Shown: piece after piece, positions 33,020 through 45,671 of the stretch
How the letters are laid out: each line of letters starts with the position of its first letter
Position numbering within the stretch: position 1 is the first letter of the stretch
Source: Liolophura sinensis
Taxonomy: Eukaryota > Mollusca > Polyplacophora > Chitonida > Chitonidae
Direction: 5' to 3'
Assembly: GCF_032854445.1 (NCBI RefSeq)
Contig: NC_088295.1
Coordinates: 95,969,805 to 96,033,804 of the forward strand
DNA: 64,000 bases
Notes under the pieces: generated by a model
Databases searched by the model: none
The model's input: only the letters and a program-made list of their open reading frames with translations
What the model was told of the DNA's origin: nothing
Translations under genes and position numbers: made by a program

Positions 33020-35325
33020 AGTGGAGAACTTGTAATATGTTGGTACAGGTGGTAAAGGTGGAGAACTTGTAATATGTTGGTACAGGTGGTAAGGGTGGAA
33101 AACTTGTAATATGTTGATACAGGTAGTAAAGGTGGAAAACTTGTAATATGTTGGTACAGGTGGTAAAGGTGGAGAACTTGTAATATGTTGGCACGGGTGG
33201 TAAAGGTGGAGAAGTTGTAATATGTTGGTATGGGGGGTAAATATGGAGAACATGTAATATGTTGGCACCGGTGGTAAAGGTGGAGAACTTGTAATATGTT
33301 GGTACAGGTGGGAAAGGTGGAAAACTTGTAATATGTTGGCACAGGTGGGAAAGGTGGAAAACTTGCAATATGTTGGCACAGGTGGGAAAGGTGGAGAACT
33401 TGTAATATGTTGGTATGGGGGTTAAGATGGAGAACTTATAATATGTTGGTACGAGGGTCAAGATGGAGAACTTGTAATATGTTGATACAGGTGGGAAAGG
33501 TGGAAAACTTGTAATATGTTGGTACAAGTGGTAAAGGTGGAGAACTTGTAATATGTTGGCACAGGTGAAAAAGGTGGAGAACTTGTAATGTGTTGGTACG
33601 GGCGTTAAGATGGAGAACTTGTAATATGTTGGTACAGGTGGTAAAGGTGGAGAACTTGTAATATGTTGGTACAGGTGATAAAGGTGGGGAACTTGTAATA
33701 TGTTGGCACAGGTGGTAAAGTTGGAGAATTTGTAATATGTTGATACAGGTGATAAAGGTGGGGAACTTGTAATATGTTGGTACAGGTGGTAAAGGTGGAG
33801 AACTTGTAATATGTTGGTACAGGTGATAAAGGTGGGGAACTTGTAATATGTTGGCACAGGTGGTAAAGGTGGAGAATTTGTAATATGTTGATACAGGTGA
33901 TAAAGGTGGGGAACTTGTAATATGTTAGTACAGGTGGTAAAGGTGGAGAACTTGTAATATGTTGGTACAGGTGATAAAGGTGGAGAACTTGTAATATGTT
34001 GGCACAGGTGGTAAAGGTGGAGAATTTGTAATATGTTGATACAGGTGATAAAGGTGGGGAACTTGTAATATGTTGGTACAGGTGGTAAAGGTGGAGAACT
34101 TGTAATATGTTGGTACAGGTGATAAAGGTGGTGAACTTGTAATATGTTAGCACAGGTGGTAAAGGTGGAAAACTTGTAATATGTTGGCACAGGTGGTAAA
34201 GGTGGAGAATTTGTAATATGTTGATACAGGTGATAAAGGTGGGGAACTTGTAATATGTTGGTGCAGTTGGTAAAGGTGGAGAATTTGTAATATGTTGGTA
34301 CAGGTGGTAAAGGTGGAGAACTTGTAATATGTTGGCACAGGTGGTAAAGGTGGAAAACTTGTAATATGTTGGCACAGGTGGTAAAGGTGGAGAATTTGTA
34401 ATATGTTGATACAGGTGATAAAGGTGGGGAACTTGTAATATGTTGGTGCAGTTGGTAAAGGTGGAGAATTTGTAATATGTTGGTACAGGTGGTAAAGGTG
34501 GAGAACTTGTAATATGTTGGCACAGGTGGTAAAGGTGGAAAACTTGTAATATATTGGTACGGGGGTTAAGATGGAAAACTTGTAATATGTTGGTACGGGG
34601 GTTAAGATGGAAAACTTGTAATATGTTGGTACGGGGGTTAAGATGGAAGACTTGTAATATGTTGGTAGAGGTGGTAAAGGTGGAAAACTTGTAATATGTT
34701 GGCACAGGTGGAAAAGGTGGAGAACTTGTAATATGTTGGCACAGGTGGTTAAGGTGGAGAACTTGTAATTTGTTGGTATTGGTGGTAAAGGTGGAGAAGT
34801 TGTAATATGTTGGTACAGGTGAAAAAGGTGGAGAACTTGTAATATGTTGGTACAGGTGGTAAAGGTGGAGAACTTGTAATATGTTGGTACAGGTGGTAAA
34901 GGTGGAGAACTTGTAATATATTGGTACGGGGGTTAAGATGGAGAACTTGTAATATGTTAGTACAGGTGGTAAAGGTGGAGAACTTGTAATATGTTGTTAC
35001 AGGTGGTAAAGGTGGAAAACTTGTAATTTGTTGGTATGGGTGGTAAAGGTGGAGAACTTGTAATATGCTGGTACAGGTGGTAAATGTGGAGAACTTATAA
35101 TGTGTTGGTACGGGTGTTAAGATGGAGAACTTGTAATATGTTGGTACAGGTGGTAAAGGTGGTAAAGGTGGAGAACTTGTAATATGTTGGTACAGGTGGT
35201 AAAGGTGGAGAACTTGTAATATGTTGGTACAGGTGGTAAAGGTGGAAAACTTGTAATATGTTGGTAAAGGCAGAGAAGTTGTAATATGTTGGTACGGGGG
35301 TTAAGATGGGGAACTTGTAATATGT
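33020..35325. repeat. 37-bp minisatellite, about 62 copies
   Basis: The unit contains gtggagaacttgtaatatg, then ttggtacaggtggtaaag. The minus strand has no stop in the unit in any frame, giving frames up to 501 codons that are repeat by-products. Longer blocks of variant units recur (for example at about 33720-34060 and 34200-34480). Confidence 0.97.
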
Positions 35326-35459
35326 TGTAAGTTACATGCAGATTACCTTTTACAGAATTTAGTCTTCATCAATGCCGATATGTATTTTATGTGTGTGGCA
35401 CTTTTACAGACTCAGATTGGGAAAAATAGTGTGTTTTTTTCTTTCTTTGTTTGACTCCT

Positions 35460-35515
35460 CATCATATGACTGAAAAATTGTCAAGTAGAGCGTTAAACCA
35501 TGAACACTCACTCTT
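35460..35515 (+). mobile_element. Isolated SINE/LINE 3'-tail fragment
   Basis: The sequence catatgactgaaaaattgtc, then gcgttaaacc and actcactc, matches the end of the element at 10641-10923. The body is missing. It lies in the short spacer between two large minisatellites. Confidence 0.65.
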
Positions 35516-35535
35516 TGTTATTTTTGTAATGTGTA

Positions 35536-37535
35536 GTTGTCAAAAAGAAGATTAACTAGGCTGGCCTGCATGTATTTGTACTGGTGTTGCTGTCTGGGTT
35601 GACTAGGCTAGCCTACATGTATTTGTACTTGTGTTGCTGTCCAGGTTAACTAGGTGGGCCTACATGTATTTGTACTTGTGTTGCTGTCTAGGTTAACTAG
35701 GTGGGCCTACATGTATTTGTACTTGTGTTGCTGTCTAGGTTAACTAGGCTGGCCTACATGTATTTGTACTTGTGTTGCTGTCTGGGTTAACTAGGCTGGC
35801 CTACATGTATTTGTACTTGTGTTGCTGTCCAGGTTAACTAGGTGGGCCTACATGTATTTGTACTTGTGTTGCTGTCCAGGTTAACTAGGTGGGCCTACAT
35901 GTATTTGTACTTGTGTTGCTGTCTGGGTTAACTAGGCGGGCCTACATGTATTTGCATTTGTTTTGCTGTCTGGGTTAACTAGGCTGGCCTACATGTATTT
36001 GTACTTGTGTTGCTGTCCAGGTTAACTAGGTGGGCCTGCATGTATTTGTACTTGTGTTGCTGTCCAGGTTAACTAGGTGGGCCTACATGTATTTGTATTT
36101 GTGTTGCTGTCCAGGTTAACTAGGTGGGCCTACATATATTTGTACTTGTGTTGCTGTTTGGGTTAACTAGGCGGGCCTACATGTATTTGTACTTGTGTTG
36201 CTGTCTGGGTTAACTAGGTGGGCCTACATGTATTTGTACTTGTGTTGCTGTCCAGGTTAACTAGGCTGGCCTACATGTATTTGTATTTGTGTTGCTGTCC
36301 AGGTTAACTAGGCTGGCCTACATGTATTTGTATTTGTGTTGCTGTCCAGGTTAACTAGGCTGGCCTACATGTATTTGTATTTGTGTTGCTGTCCAGGTTA
36401 ACTAGGCTGGCCTACATGTATTTGTATTTGTGTTGCTGTCCAGGTTAACTAGGTGGGCCTACATATATTTGTACTTGTGTTGCTGTTTGGGTTAACTAGG
36501 CGGGCCTACATGTATTTGTTCTTGTGTTGCTGTCCAGGTTAACTAGGCTGGCCTACATGTATTTGTACTTGTGTTGCTGTCTAGGTTAACTAGGTGGGCC
36601 TACATGTATTTGTATTTGTGTTGCTGTCTAGGTTAACTAGGTGGGCCTACATGTTTTTGTACTTGTGTTGCTGTCCAGGTTAACTAGGCTGGCCTACATG
36701 TATTTGTATTTGTGTTGCTGTCCAGGTTAACTAGGTGGGCCTACATATATTTGTACTTGTGTTGCTGTTTGGGTTAACTAGGCGGGCCTACATGTATTTG
36801 TACTTGTGTTGCTGTCCAGGTTAACTAGGCTGGCCTACATGTATTTGTACTTGTGTTGCTGTCTAGGTTAACTAGGTGGGCCTACATGTATTTGTATTTG
36901 TGTTGCTGTCTAGGTTAACTAGGCTGGCCTACATGTATTTGTACTTGTGTTGCTGTTTGGGTTAACTAGGCGGGCCTACATGTATTTGTACTTGTGTTGC
37001 TGTCCAGGTTAACTAGGCTGGCCTACATGTATTTGTACTTGTGTTGCTGTCCAGGTTAACTAGGCTGGCCTACATGTATTTTATACTTGTGTTGCTGTCC
37101 AGGTTAACTAGGTGGGCCTACATGTATTTGTACTTGTGTTGCTGTCCAGGTTAACTAGGTGGACCTACATGTATTTGTATTTGTGTTGCTGTCCAGGTTA
37201 ACTAGGTGGGCCTACATGTATTTGTACTTGTGTTGCTGTCCAGGTTAACTAGGCGGGCCTACATGTATTTGTACTTGTGTTGTTGTTGTTGTCTAGGTTA
37301 CATGTAACTAGGCGGGCCTGCATGTATTGGTACTTGGAAAGTACAACCATTTGTTGTTGTTGTCTAGGTTAACTAGACTGACCTACATGTATTTGTACTT
37401 GTGTTGTTGTCTAGGTTAACTAGACTGACCTACATGTATTTGTACTTGTGTTGCTGTCTAGGTTAACTAGACTGACCTACATGTATTTGTACTTGTGATG
37501 TCGTTGTCTAGGTTAACTAGGCAGGCTTACTCGTA
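35536..37535. repeat. 47-bp minisatellite, about 42 copies
   Basis: The unit contains caggttaactaggtgggcc, then tacatgtatttgtacttgtg. The right edge is more diverged and includes short trinucleotide expansions (tgttgttgt) near 37280 and 37350. Confidence 0.97.
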
Positions 37536-37613
37536 TTTGTACTTGTGTGATTTTGTGTTTATTTGGTATGATGTTCAGCAATAATCAAATAAATAAATCC
37601 ATTTTGCTTGAAT

Positions 37614-37616
<3 letters not shown>

Positions 37617-37686
<70 letters not shown>
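37617..37686. repeat. (TA)n followed by (GATA)n microsatellite
   Basis: About 20 TA dinucleotides followed by seven or so GATA tetranucleotides. It ends next to the start of the LTR at 37689. Confidence 0.97.
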
Positions 37687-37688
37687 CA

Positions 37689-38022
37689 TGTTGTGTAACC
37701 TTGCCTGTGGCGAGGCAACAGGTTAACTATGATTAACATAAGGGGATGGTAGGCAAATAACAGACCCAAACACACAATCAGGGTGAGTGATGTGTATTGC
37801 TGCCATCTGGGTGACCAGCCATGCTAATGACCCTCCAAGGTGGTGACTAACTCCTCACTGCCCTGTTCGGATTAGGGCTGGACTTTTATAGCCCCATGGA
37901 GGACCTTAGACAGTCTAAAAGGTATATGTAAAAACATTTAAGTGCTACTTAATCCGATATTTATACTCTACAGGTATGCAAAAGGCCGCAAGCCAAATCC
38001 TAACTACGGCCTTACTACAACA
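37689..38022 (-). repeat. Putative 3' LTR
   Basis: 334 bp bounded by TG and CA dinucleotides within the short inverted repeat TGTTG/CAACA, next to a purine tract. No matching second LTR of full length is in the window, so the call rests on terminal structure. Confidence 0.55.
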
Positions 38023-38033
38023 CCTCCCCACTA
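38023..38033 (-). promoter_or_regulatory. Putative polypurine tract
   Basis: Minus-strand tagtggggagg directly abuts the LTR start. In LTR retroelements a purine tract at this place primes plus-strand DNA synthesis. Confidence 0.45.
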
Positions 38034-38398
38034 GCAAAGTTTGGCCCTCAAATGTGTGAACATTTACCATTAAATAACCAAAGTGCAATGTGAATAATAA
38101 GTTGAAAAATGGGAGGACACAATGAACTACGCTAAACAAGTTTTGAGATAGCATTAATCTCATAATAATTTCATCATTTTCATTATCAAAACTCATGACA
38201 CTTCTACATCTACATGGATCTATCTAATAATATGTCATATGTTCATTTATCATTTCTGTTACAAGTCAATATTTGGTTCCCATTAAATCTCAAAGTGATG
38301 ATTGGTCAACTCAGCTTTAACAACCTCTGAAATCTACTACATGTATTTATATGGGCCGGCATATGTATATAACCTATATCATGAGGATGAATGTTATA

Positions 38399-38460
38399 GT
38401 TAAAACACAAGGTAGTAAGTTAAAACACAAGGTAGTAAGTTAAAACACAAGGTAGTAAGC
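38399..38460. repeat. 20-bp repeat, 3 copies
   Basis: Unit agttaaaacacaaggtagta, three near-perfect copies, in the noncoding part of the LTR-element remnant. Confidence 0.93.
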
Positions 38461-38768
38461 AAATAACAAACGTTCAAATACACATATAGTGAGCCTGATT
38501 AATAAGTACATGGCAGTGGTCAAATACTGAGCAAATATGTTAACATCAATAGTTCAAATATTGCAAGGATTTTCATTTCAATGTCACTTGGCGATAGTTC
38601 ATGTTACAGTCCACTAAGATAAAGTTCACAGGTAAAAGTACGCACAACTCCAACAATGTCAACACAGTAGTTAACAGTGTCAGCAAGAGAAATCTCACAA
38701 TTTCAATCCAACTTTCACAATTATTTTTGCAATGTGTTCACACATGGAAATACTTTTCCTAGTTAGAC

Positions 38769-39014
38769 TCATTTCTTCTGTTTCCAGGCTTTCCGAACTT
38801 TACTGGAAGGTGTCCGTTTCACGTGGTATTCACGCATTAACACAGCAGGAATACTACTGACAGGCTCCCAAGTAGCACCTCCAGTTTTCCATTTAACTTT
38901 ATACACTTTTACACCAGGGAATGGCGAACGTGCCGAAAGTCGTTCAACTTCCTCAAATGCAAAGGTTCCGACTAAGTTGAGGGCTGGTCCTGTGATTGAG
39001 TTCTGCCTGGCCAT
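38769..39014 (-). CDS. Stand-alone chromodomain reading frame, 81 residues
   Basis: The frame opens with ATG in a good context (aaccATGG). Residues about 18-64 fit the chromodomain pattern: FEEVERLSARSPFPG, then VYKVKWKTGGATWEP and PAVLMREY, with the usual V-x-K-W-K and T-W-E-P motifs. A basic tail follows (KRTPSSKVRKAWKQKK). Chromodomains bind methylated histone tails, and some LTR retroelements carry one at the end of the integrase to direct insertion. Here it stands alone between LTR-like sequences, so it may be a remnant or a small protein of a non-autonomous element. Expression is unknown. Confidence 0.5.
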   Translation of the reverse strand: MARQNSITGPALNLVGTFAFEEVERLSARSPFPGVKVYKVKWKTGGATWEPVSSIPAVLMREYHVKRTPSSKVRKAWKQKK

Positions 39015-39170
39015 GGTTTCTGTTGCTCTGTTGTCTTCTGGCTAGATGTTGATCATTTCATCATCCCGTCATTTGTGCCTTCTGCTCGTTTACTGGTGCG
39101 CGGTTTCTCTACCACATCAGTGTTGCCGAAAAGACCAGGAGATCAAATCCTAACTACAGCCTTATTAGAG

Positions 39171-40261
39171 TTGTATGTATGTATATAAATCTCCCTTTTT
39201 CCCCTCGGGTGCAATTTGAAAGTGCAGCCAGGACTTTCTACACTTGTCAGAAAACTGTAAAATGCTTGTAGCTCCTACCATGCGTCATGTAGGCAGGTCA
39301 CGGGTGTCTCACTGATATTAATCAAGTCTGTACTTTGTCAGTCCTTCAGGATTCTTAGCCAACAGTCGCTTCAGTTCCAGGGAACATATTTATCTGACTA
39401 TGTCTTTTGCTTGTTTGTTTGTTTGTTTCTCAGTATAGTTTTTTGTGTATGCACACACTGGTGCCTGAAGTTAACCTGAACGAGGCATGTGATAATGCAG
39501 TATTTGCCAGGTTTGTAGGGCTAAGGAAGGGCTGTGTGGACATGTCCACGTTCACGTGTGATTATGTCAGACTGAATGGGACTATATGCTCTGGCATGGC
39601 CCCTCTGAATATTGTTACCTGGGCAGGTTTGATTCAGAGTTTGTGGACAAAGTATAAATATTATTTGTGGTGTTGAGAAATACGGGTCCATTGTGGTTGG
39701 CTGTTGAGAAGTCAGGTGACATGACATGATGGCCGGAACATGCGCCTGTAGCCTTTACCTCAGCTTCTGTATGTTGTGTGGAGTGAGTTAGGGAGTGTGT
39801 TTGTCAGTAGCTATAGACAGCTGAGGCCCCTGCAGTGGGGTACTGGGGTTGTACTGCCCATAGACACTGCTCTAACCCAGAAGAAGCTGGACACAGCACT
39901 AGTAAACAGTAGGTCACCAGTTGGCTAGGGCCAGACCTTCTGTCTTCAGGAGAAGTACATTAGCCCACTATTTTCATTCCTATCAAATGTGAATATACAT
40001 GTAGTCATATTAATGCTTTTCCAGATTTTGACAAACATGCTTTAATGTATTTGATAGTCTGCTTGCAAGTATTGTCTCCAAAACTACTGGGCCAAAATGA
40101 GTGAACTTCAAGAAACATTGAGTTTTAACATTATTAGGTTGTTATATGCATAACAACCTCTGATTTATTACTTTGCAATGTTTTGATGAACAGTTAAATT
40201 GAATGTATTACAATAATGTTGAGCAAATCACCTTTCACTTGTGTCATCTTATCGGAATTCA
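39171..40261. other. Single-copy spacer
   Basis: About 1.1 kb without an array. An 89-codon plus-strand frame at 39407-39676 has no recognisable domain. Confidence 0.5.
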
Positions 40262-42008
40262 TATTTACTTCCAATGCTGTATCTCCACAACTGCTCAGTG
40301 AACTTCCAATGCTATATCTCCACAACTATTGAGTGAACTTCCAATGCTGTATCTCCACAACTATTGAGTGAACTTCCAATGCTATATATCCACAACTATT
40401 GAGTGAACTTCCAATGCTATATCTCCACAACTATTGAGTGAACTTCCAGTGCTATATCTCCACAACTATTGAGTGAACTTCCAATGCTGTATCTCCACAA
40501 CTATTGAGTGAACTTCCAGTGCTATATCTCCACAACTGCTCAGTGAACTTCCAATGCTACATCTCCACAACTATTCATTGAACTTCCAATGCTATATCTC
40601 CACAACTATTCAGTGAACTTCCAATGCTATGTCTCCACAACTATTGAGTGAACTTCCAATGCTATATCTCCACAACTATTCAGTGAACTTCCATTGCTAT
40701 ATCTCCACAACTATTGAGTGAACTTCCAATGCTATATCTCCACAACTATTGAGTGAACTTACATTGCTATGTCTCCACAACTATTCAGTGAACTTCCAAT
40801 TCTATATCTCCACAACTATTCAGTGAACTTTCAATGCTATGTCTCCACAACTATTCAATGAACTTCCAACGCTATATCTCCACAACTATTGAGTGAACTT
40901 CCAATGCTATGTCTCCATAACTATTGAGTGAACTTCCAATGCTATGTCTCCACAACTGATCAGTGAACTTCCAATGCTATTTCTCCACAACTATTCAGTG
41001 AACTTCCAGTTCTATATCTCCCCAACTATTCAGTGAACTTCCACTGCTATATCTCCACAACTGTTCAGTGAACTTTCAGTGCTATATCTCCACAACTATT
41101 CAGTGAACTTCCAATGCTATTCATTGAACTTCCAATTCTATATCTCCATGACTATTCAGTGAACTTCCAATGCTATTCATTGAACTTCCAATTCTATATC
41201 TCCATAACTATTCAGTGAACTTCCAATGCTATTCATTGAACTTCCAATGCTATTTCTCCATAACTATTCGGTAAACTTTCAGTGCTATATCTCCACAACT
41301 ATTCAGTGAACTTCAAATGCCATATCTCCACAACTATTCAGTGGACTTCCAATGCCATATCTCCACAACTATTCAGTGAACTTCCAATGCCATATCTCCA
41401 CAACTATTGAGTGAACGTCCAATGCCATATCTCTACAACTATTGAGTGAACGTCCAATGCTATATCTCCACAACTATTCAGTGAACTTCCAATGCCATAT
41501 CTCCACAACTATTGAGTGAACGTCCAATGCTATATCTCCACAACTATTGAGTGAACTTCCAATGCCATATCTCCACAACTATTGAGTGAACGTCCAATGC
41601 CATATCTCTACAACTATTGAGTGAACTTCCAATGCCATATCTCTACAACTATTGAGTGAACTTCCAATGCTATATCTCCACAACTATTGAGTGAACTTCC
41701 AATGCCATATCTCCACAACTTTTCAGTGGACTTCCAATGCCATATCTCCACAACTATTGAGTGAACGTCCAATGCTATATCTCCACAACTGCTCAGTGAA
41801 CTTCCAATGCCATATCTCTACAACTATTGAGTGAACTTCCAATGCTATATCTCCACAACTATTTAGTGAACTTCCAATGCCATATCTCCACAACTTTTCA
41901 GTGGACTTCCATTGCTATATCTCCACAACTATTGAGTGAACTTCCAATGCTATATCTCCACAACTATTGAGTGAACGTCCAATGCTATATCTCCACAACT
42001 ATTCAGTC
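40262..42008. repeat. 35-bp minisatellite, about 50 copies
   Basis: The unit contains gaacttccaatgctatatct, then ccacaactattgagt. A subset near 41100-41250 has a shortened form (gctattcattgaacttcc) that joins two partial units. Confidence 0.97.
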
Positions 42009-42027
42009 ATTATACCTGTGTCCATGC

Positions 42028-42151
42028 TGTGTGGATGTAACTATGATCTGTGGATGTAACTATACTGTGTAGATGTAATTATGTTGTGTAGATGTAACTA
42101 TACTGTGTGGATGTAACCATGCTGTGTGGATGTAACTATGCTGTGTGCAAG
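42028..42151. repeat. 19-bp repeat, 6-7 copies
   Basis: Unit ctgtgtggatgtaactatg with substitutions, lying between the 35-bp and 45-bp arrays. Confidence 0.9.
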
Positions 42152-42184
42152 TACCACACTGTAGATACATGTTACTGCATTGTA

Positions 42185-44140
42185 GCATTCTTTGTGCATT
42201 GCCTGTAAAGTGTAGATACAGGTACTGTAAAGTGTAAATACAGCTACTGTAGTTTTTTGCGTGCAGTGTCTGTAAAGTGTAGATACAGGTACTGTAGTTT
42301 TCTGTGTGCAGTGCCTGTAAAGTGTAGATACAGGTACTGTAGTTTTTCTGTGTGCAGTGCCTGTAAAGTGTAGATACAGGTACTGTACTTTTCTGTGTAC
42401 AGTGTCTGTAAAGTGTAAAACAGGTACTGTAGTTTTCTGTGTGCAGTGCCTGTAAAGTGTAGATACAGGTACTGTATTTTTCTGTATGCAGTGTCTGTAA
42501 AGTGTAAATACAGGTTCTGTAGTTTTTGTGTGCATTGCCTGTAAAGTGTAGATGGAGGTACTGTTTTTTTCTGTGTGCAGTGCCTGTAAAGTCTAGATAC
42601 AGGTACTGTGGATATCTGTGTGCATTGCCTGTAAAGTGTAGATACAGGTACTGTATTTTTCTGTATGCAGTGCCTGTAAAGTGTAGATACAGGTACTGTA
42701 GTTTTCTGTGTGCAGTGTCTGTAAAGTCTAGATACAGGTACTGTGGATATCTGTGTGCATTGCCTGTAAAGTGTAGATACAGGTACTGTATTTTTCTGTA
42801 TGCAGTGTCTGTAAAGTGTAGATACAGGTACTGTAGTTTTCTGTGTGCAGTGTCTGTAAAGTGTAAAACAGGTACAGGAGTTTTCTGTGTGCAGTATCTG
42901 TAAAGTGTAGATACAGGTACTGTATTTTTCTGTGTGCAGTGTCTGTGAAGTGTAAATACAGCTACTGTAGTTTTTTGTTGTTTACTACCTGTAAAGTGTA
43001 GATACAGGTACTGTAGTTTTCTGTGTGCAGTGCCTGTAAAGTCTAGGTACAGGTACTGTAGTTTTCTGTGTGCATTGCCTGTAAAGTGTAGATACAGGTA
43101 CTGTAGTTTTCTGTGTGCAGTGTCTGTAAAGTGTAGATACAGGTACTGTAGATATCTGTGTGCAGTGCCTGTAAAGTCTAGGTACAGGTACTGTAGTTTT
43201 CTGTGTGCAGTGTCTGTAAATTGTAGATGGAGGTACTGTAGTTTTCTGTGTGCAGTGTCTGTAAAGTGTAGATGGAGGTACCGTAGTTTTCTGTGTGCAG
43301 TGCCTGTAAAGTGTAGATACAGGTACTGTAGATATCTTTGTGTAGTGCCTGTAAAATGTAGATACAGGTACTGTAGTTTTCTGTGTGCATTGCCTGTAAA
43401 CTGTAGATACAGGTACTGTAGTTTTCTGTGTGCAGTGTCTGTAAAGTGTAGATACAGGTACTGTAGTTTTCTGTGTGCAGTGCCTGTAAAGTGTAGATAC
43501 AGGTACTGTAGATATCTGTGTGCAGTGCCTGTAAAGTGTAGATACAGGTACTGTAGATATCTTTGTGTAGTGCCTGTAAAATGTAGATACAGGTACTGTA
43601 GTTTTCTGTGTGCATTGCCTGTAAACTGTAGATACAGGTACTGTAGTTTTCTGTGTGCAGTGTCTGTAAAGTGTAGATACAGGTACCGTAGTTTTCTGTG
43701 TGCAGTGCCTGTAAAGTGTAGATACAGGTACTGTAGATATCTTTGTGTAGTGCCTGTAAAATGTAGATACAGGTACTGTAGTTTTCTATGTGCAGTGTCT
43801 GTAAAGTGTAGATACAGGTACCGTAGTTTTCTGTGTGCAGTGCCTGTAAAGTGTAGATACAGGTACTGTAGATATCTTTGTGTAGTGCCTGTAAAATGTA
43901 GATACAGGTACTGTAGTTTTCTGTGTGCAGTGCCTGTAAAGTGTAGATGGAGGTACCGTAGTTTTCTGTGTGCAGTGCCTGTAAAGTGTAGATACAGGTA
44001 CTGTAGATATCTTTGTGTAGTGCCTGTAAAATGTAGATACAGGTACTGTAGTTTTCTGTGTGCAGTGTCTGTAAAGTGTAGATACAGGTACAGTAGTTTT
44101 CTATGTGCTGTGCCTGCAAAGTGTAGGAACAGGTACAGAT
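42185..44140. repeat. 45-bp minisatellite, about 43 copies
   Basis: The unit contains cctgtaaagtgtagatacag, then gtactgtagttttctgtgtg. Being a multiple of three, it holds frames open on both strands (400 codons plus, up to 727 minus). The variants gatatctgtg/gatatctttg and tagatgg recur at spacings suggesting multi-unit duplication. Confidence 0.97.
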
Positions 44141-44650
44141 TGTTGGGTGTGTTTGCCTCACTTCCTCTCGGACACAGTTTAGGTTTCTGCCTGGATTTGT
44201 ACCTTGTACTGGCTCTCACTTTCTGTTTGTGAAACTGCCTCATTGTTTATGCACACCACGTTCATTTCTTCGGTAGGAATAGTGTCTTTCTTCACTTCAA
44301 GGAATTTTGGGCAATAACACTAAATAACTTGTGCACAATTATGAACTTGTCTATGAAAGCAGCTGCTACAGGTGCGTTTGCCTCTAGACTGATAAGATGG
44401 CAAGCTGTGATGAGCGGCACGTCTCAAATCCTGCAGCTAAATCTGGGCTGGCTTTACCTGCTCACACCTGAGAATCAACACACTCCTTGACCTACTTTAT
44501 AGATTGCACAATTGCACAATTACAAATGCACATGTACATTCTAATTTTGAATTAAATGAAGATTCTCTCACTTTCAGATTTTAAGCGTTTGACACTGGAT
44601 TTGAAATTTGTACATATATTATTCTACTTAATTTTTTTTTTACCTTATGT
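44141..44650. repeat. Segmental duplication, copy 1
   Basis: About 500 bp starting tgttgggtgtgtttgcctca that recur at 45039-45545 with roughly 90% identity by eye. It includes non-repetitive sequence such as gataagatggcaagctgtga. Its right boundary is cttatgtc, where the 45-bp minisatellite begins again. Confidence 0.92.
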
Positions 44651-45038
44651 CTGTAAAGTGTAGATACAGGTACTGTATTTTTCTCTGTGCAGTGTGTATA
44701 AAGTGTAAATACAGCTACTGTAGTTTTTTGCGTGCAGTGTCTGTAAAGTGTAGGTACAGGTACTGTAGTTTTTCTCTGTGCAGTGTCTGTAAAGTGTAGA
44801 TACAAGAACTGTATTTTTCTGTATGCAGTGTCTGCAAAATGTAGATACAGGTACTGTAGTTTTCTCTGTGCAGTACCTGTAAAGTGTAAATACAGCTGCT
44901 GTAGTTTTCTGTGTGCAGTGCCTGTGATGTGTAGATACAGTTACTGTTGTTTTCTGCCTGGAGTGCATGTAAAGTGTAGATACAGGTACTGTGCTTTTTT
45001 GTGTGCTGTGCCTGTAAAGTGTAGGAACAGGTACAGAT
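44648..45038. repeat. 45-bp minisatellite, second block, about 9 copies
   Basis: Same unit as 42185-44140 but with more diverged copies. It lies between the two copies of the segmental duplication. Confidence 0.95.
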
Positions 45039-45545
45039 TGTTGGGTGTGTTTGCCTCACTTCTTCTCTGACACAGTTTAGGTTTCTGCCTGGATTTGTAC
45101 CTTGTGCTGGCTCTCACTTTCCGTTTGTCAAACGGTGTTTATACACACCACGTTCTGCCATTTCTTCAGTAGGAATAGTGTCTTACTTCACTTCCTGGGA
45201 ATTTAGGCGATAACACTAAATCACTTGTGCACAATTATGAACTTGTCTATGAAAGCTACTGCTACAGGTGCGTTTGCCTCTAGACTGATAAGATGGCAAG
45301 CTGTGATGAGCCGCACGTCTCAAGTCCTGCAGCTAAATCTGGGCTGGCTTTACCTGTTCTCACCCGAGACTCAACACACTCACCTTGACCTACTTTATAG
45401 ATTGCACAATTGCACTATTGCAAATGCACATGTTCAATCTAATTTTTGAATGAAATGAAAAATCTTTCAGATTTTAAGAGTTTGACACTGGATTTGAAAT
45501 TTGTTCATATATTATTCTATTTTTAATTTTTTTTAGCTTATGTCG
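45039..45545. repeat. Segmental duplication, copy 2
   Basis: Matches 44141-44650 at an offset of 895-898 bp. It ends at cttatgtc and then passes into unique sequence (gtatccaaaacg), not into the minisatellite. Confidence 0.92.
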
Positions 45546-45671
45546 TATCCAAAACGTCAGTGTCGAATAACAAAGAAGGTAATGTTTAATAAAATGTTAG
45601 GGCTGACATCTTAAAAAGTACTGAGTTTTAGTGCTTTTTAGAAGTTTTTCATTCATATGTCTACGAACAGA

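Larger units (their letters stand above)
37689..39170 (-). mobile_element. Small LTR-retroelement remnant with chromodomain frame
   Basis: A 334-bp segment (37689-38022) has the ends of an LTR: read on the minus strand it begins TGTTGTAGTAAGG and finishes TACACAACA. Just upstream on that strand is a purine tract, tagtggggagg (38033-38023), as expected before a 3' LTR. The LTR holds a TATA-like ctataaaag (37891-37883). About 1.1 kb away, at 39145-39168, about 20 bp resemble the LTR start again (gctgtagttaggattt), as if a reduced 5' LTR were left there. Gag, protease, reverse transcriptase and most of the integrase are absent. It is probably a Ty3/Gypsy-type deletion derivative, judged only from the LTR, purine tract and chromodomain. 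Confidence 0.55.

Noticed and set aside
33018-34705. 501- and 366-codon minus-strand frames
   Set aside because: Produced by the 37-bp array. Frames overlap and repeat the same words.
42060-44243. 727-codon minus-strand frame and 400-codon plus-strand frame
   Set aside because: Both come from a 45-bp unit without stops. Open frames on both strands of the same DNA and no unique sequence with coding character.
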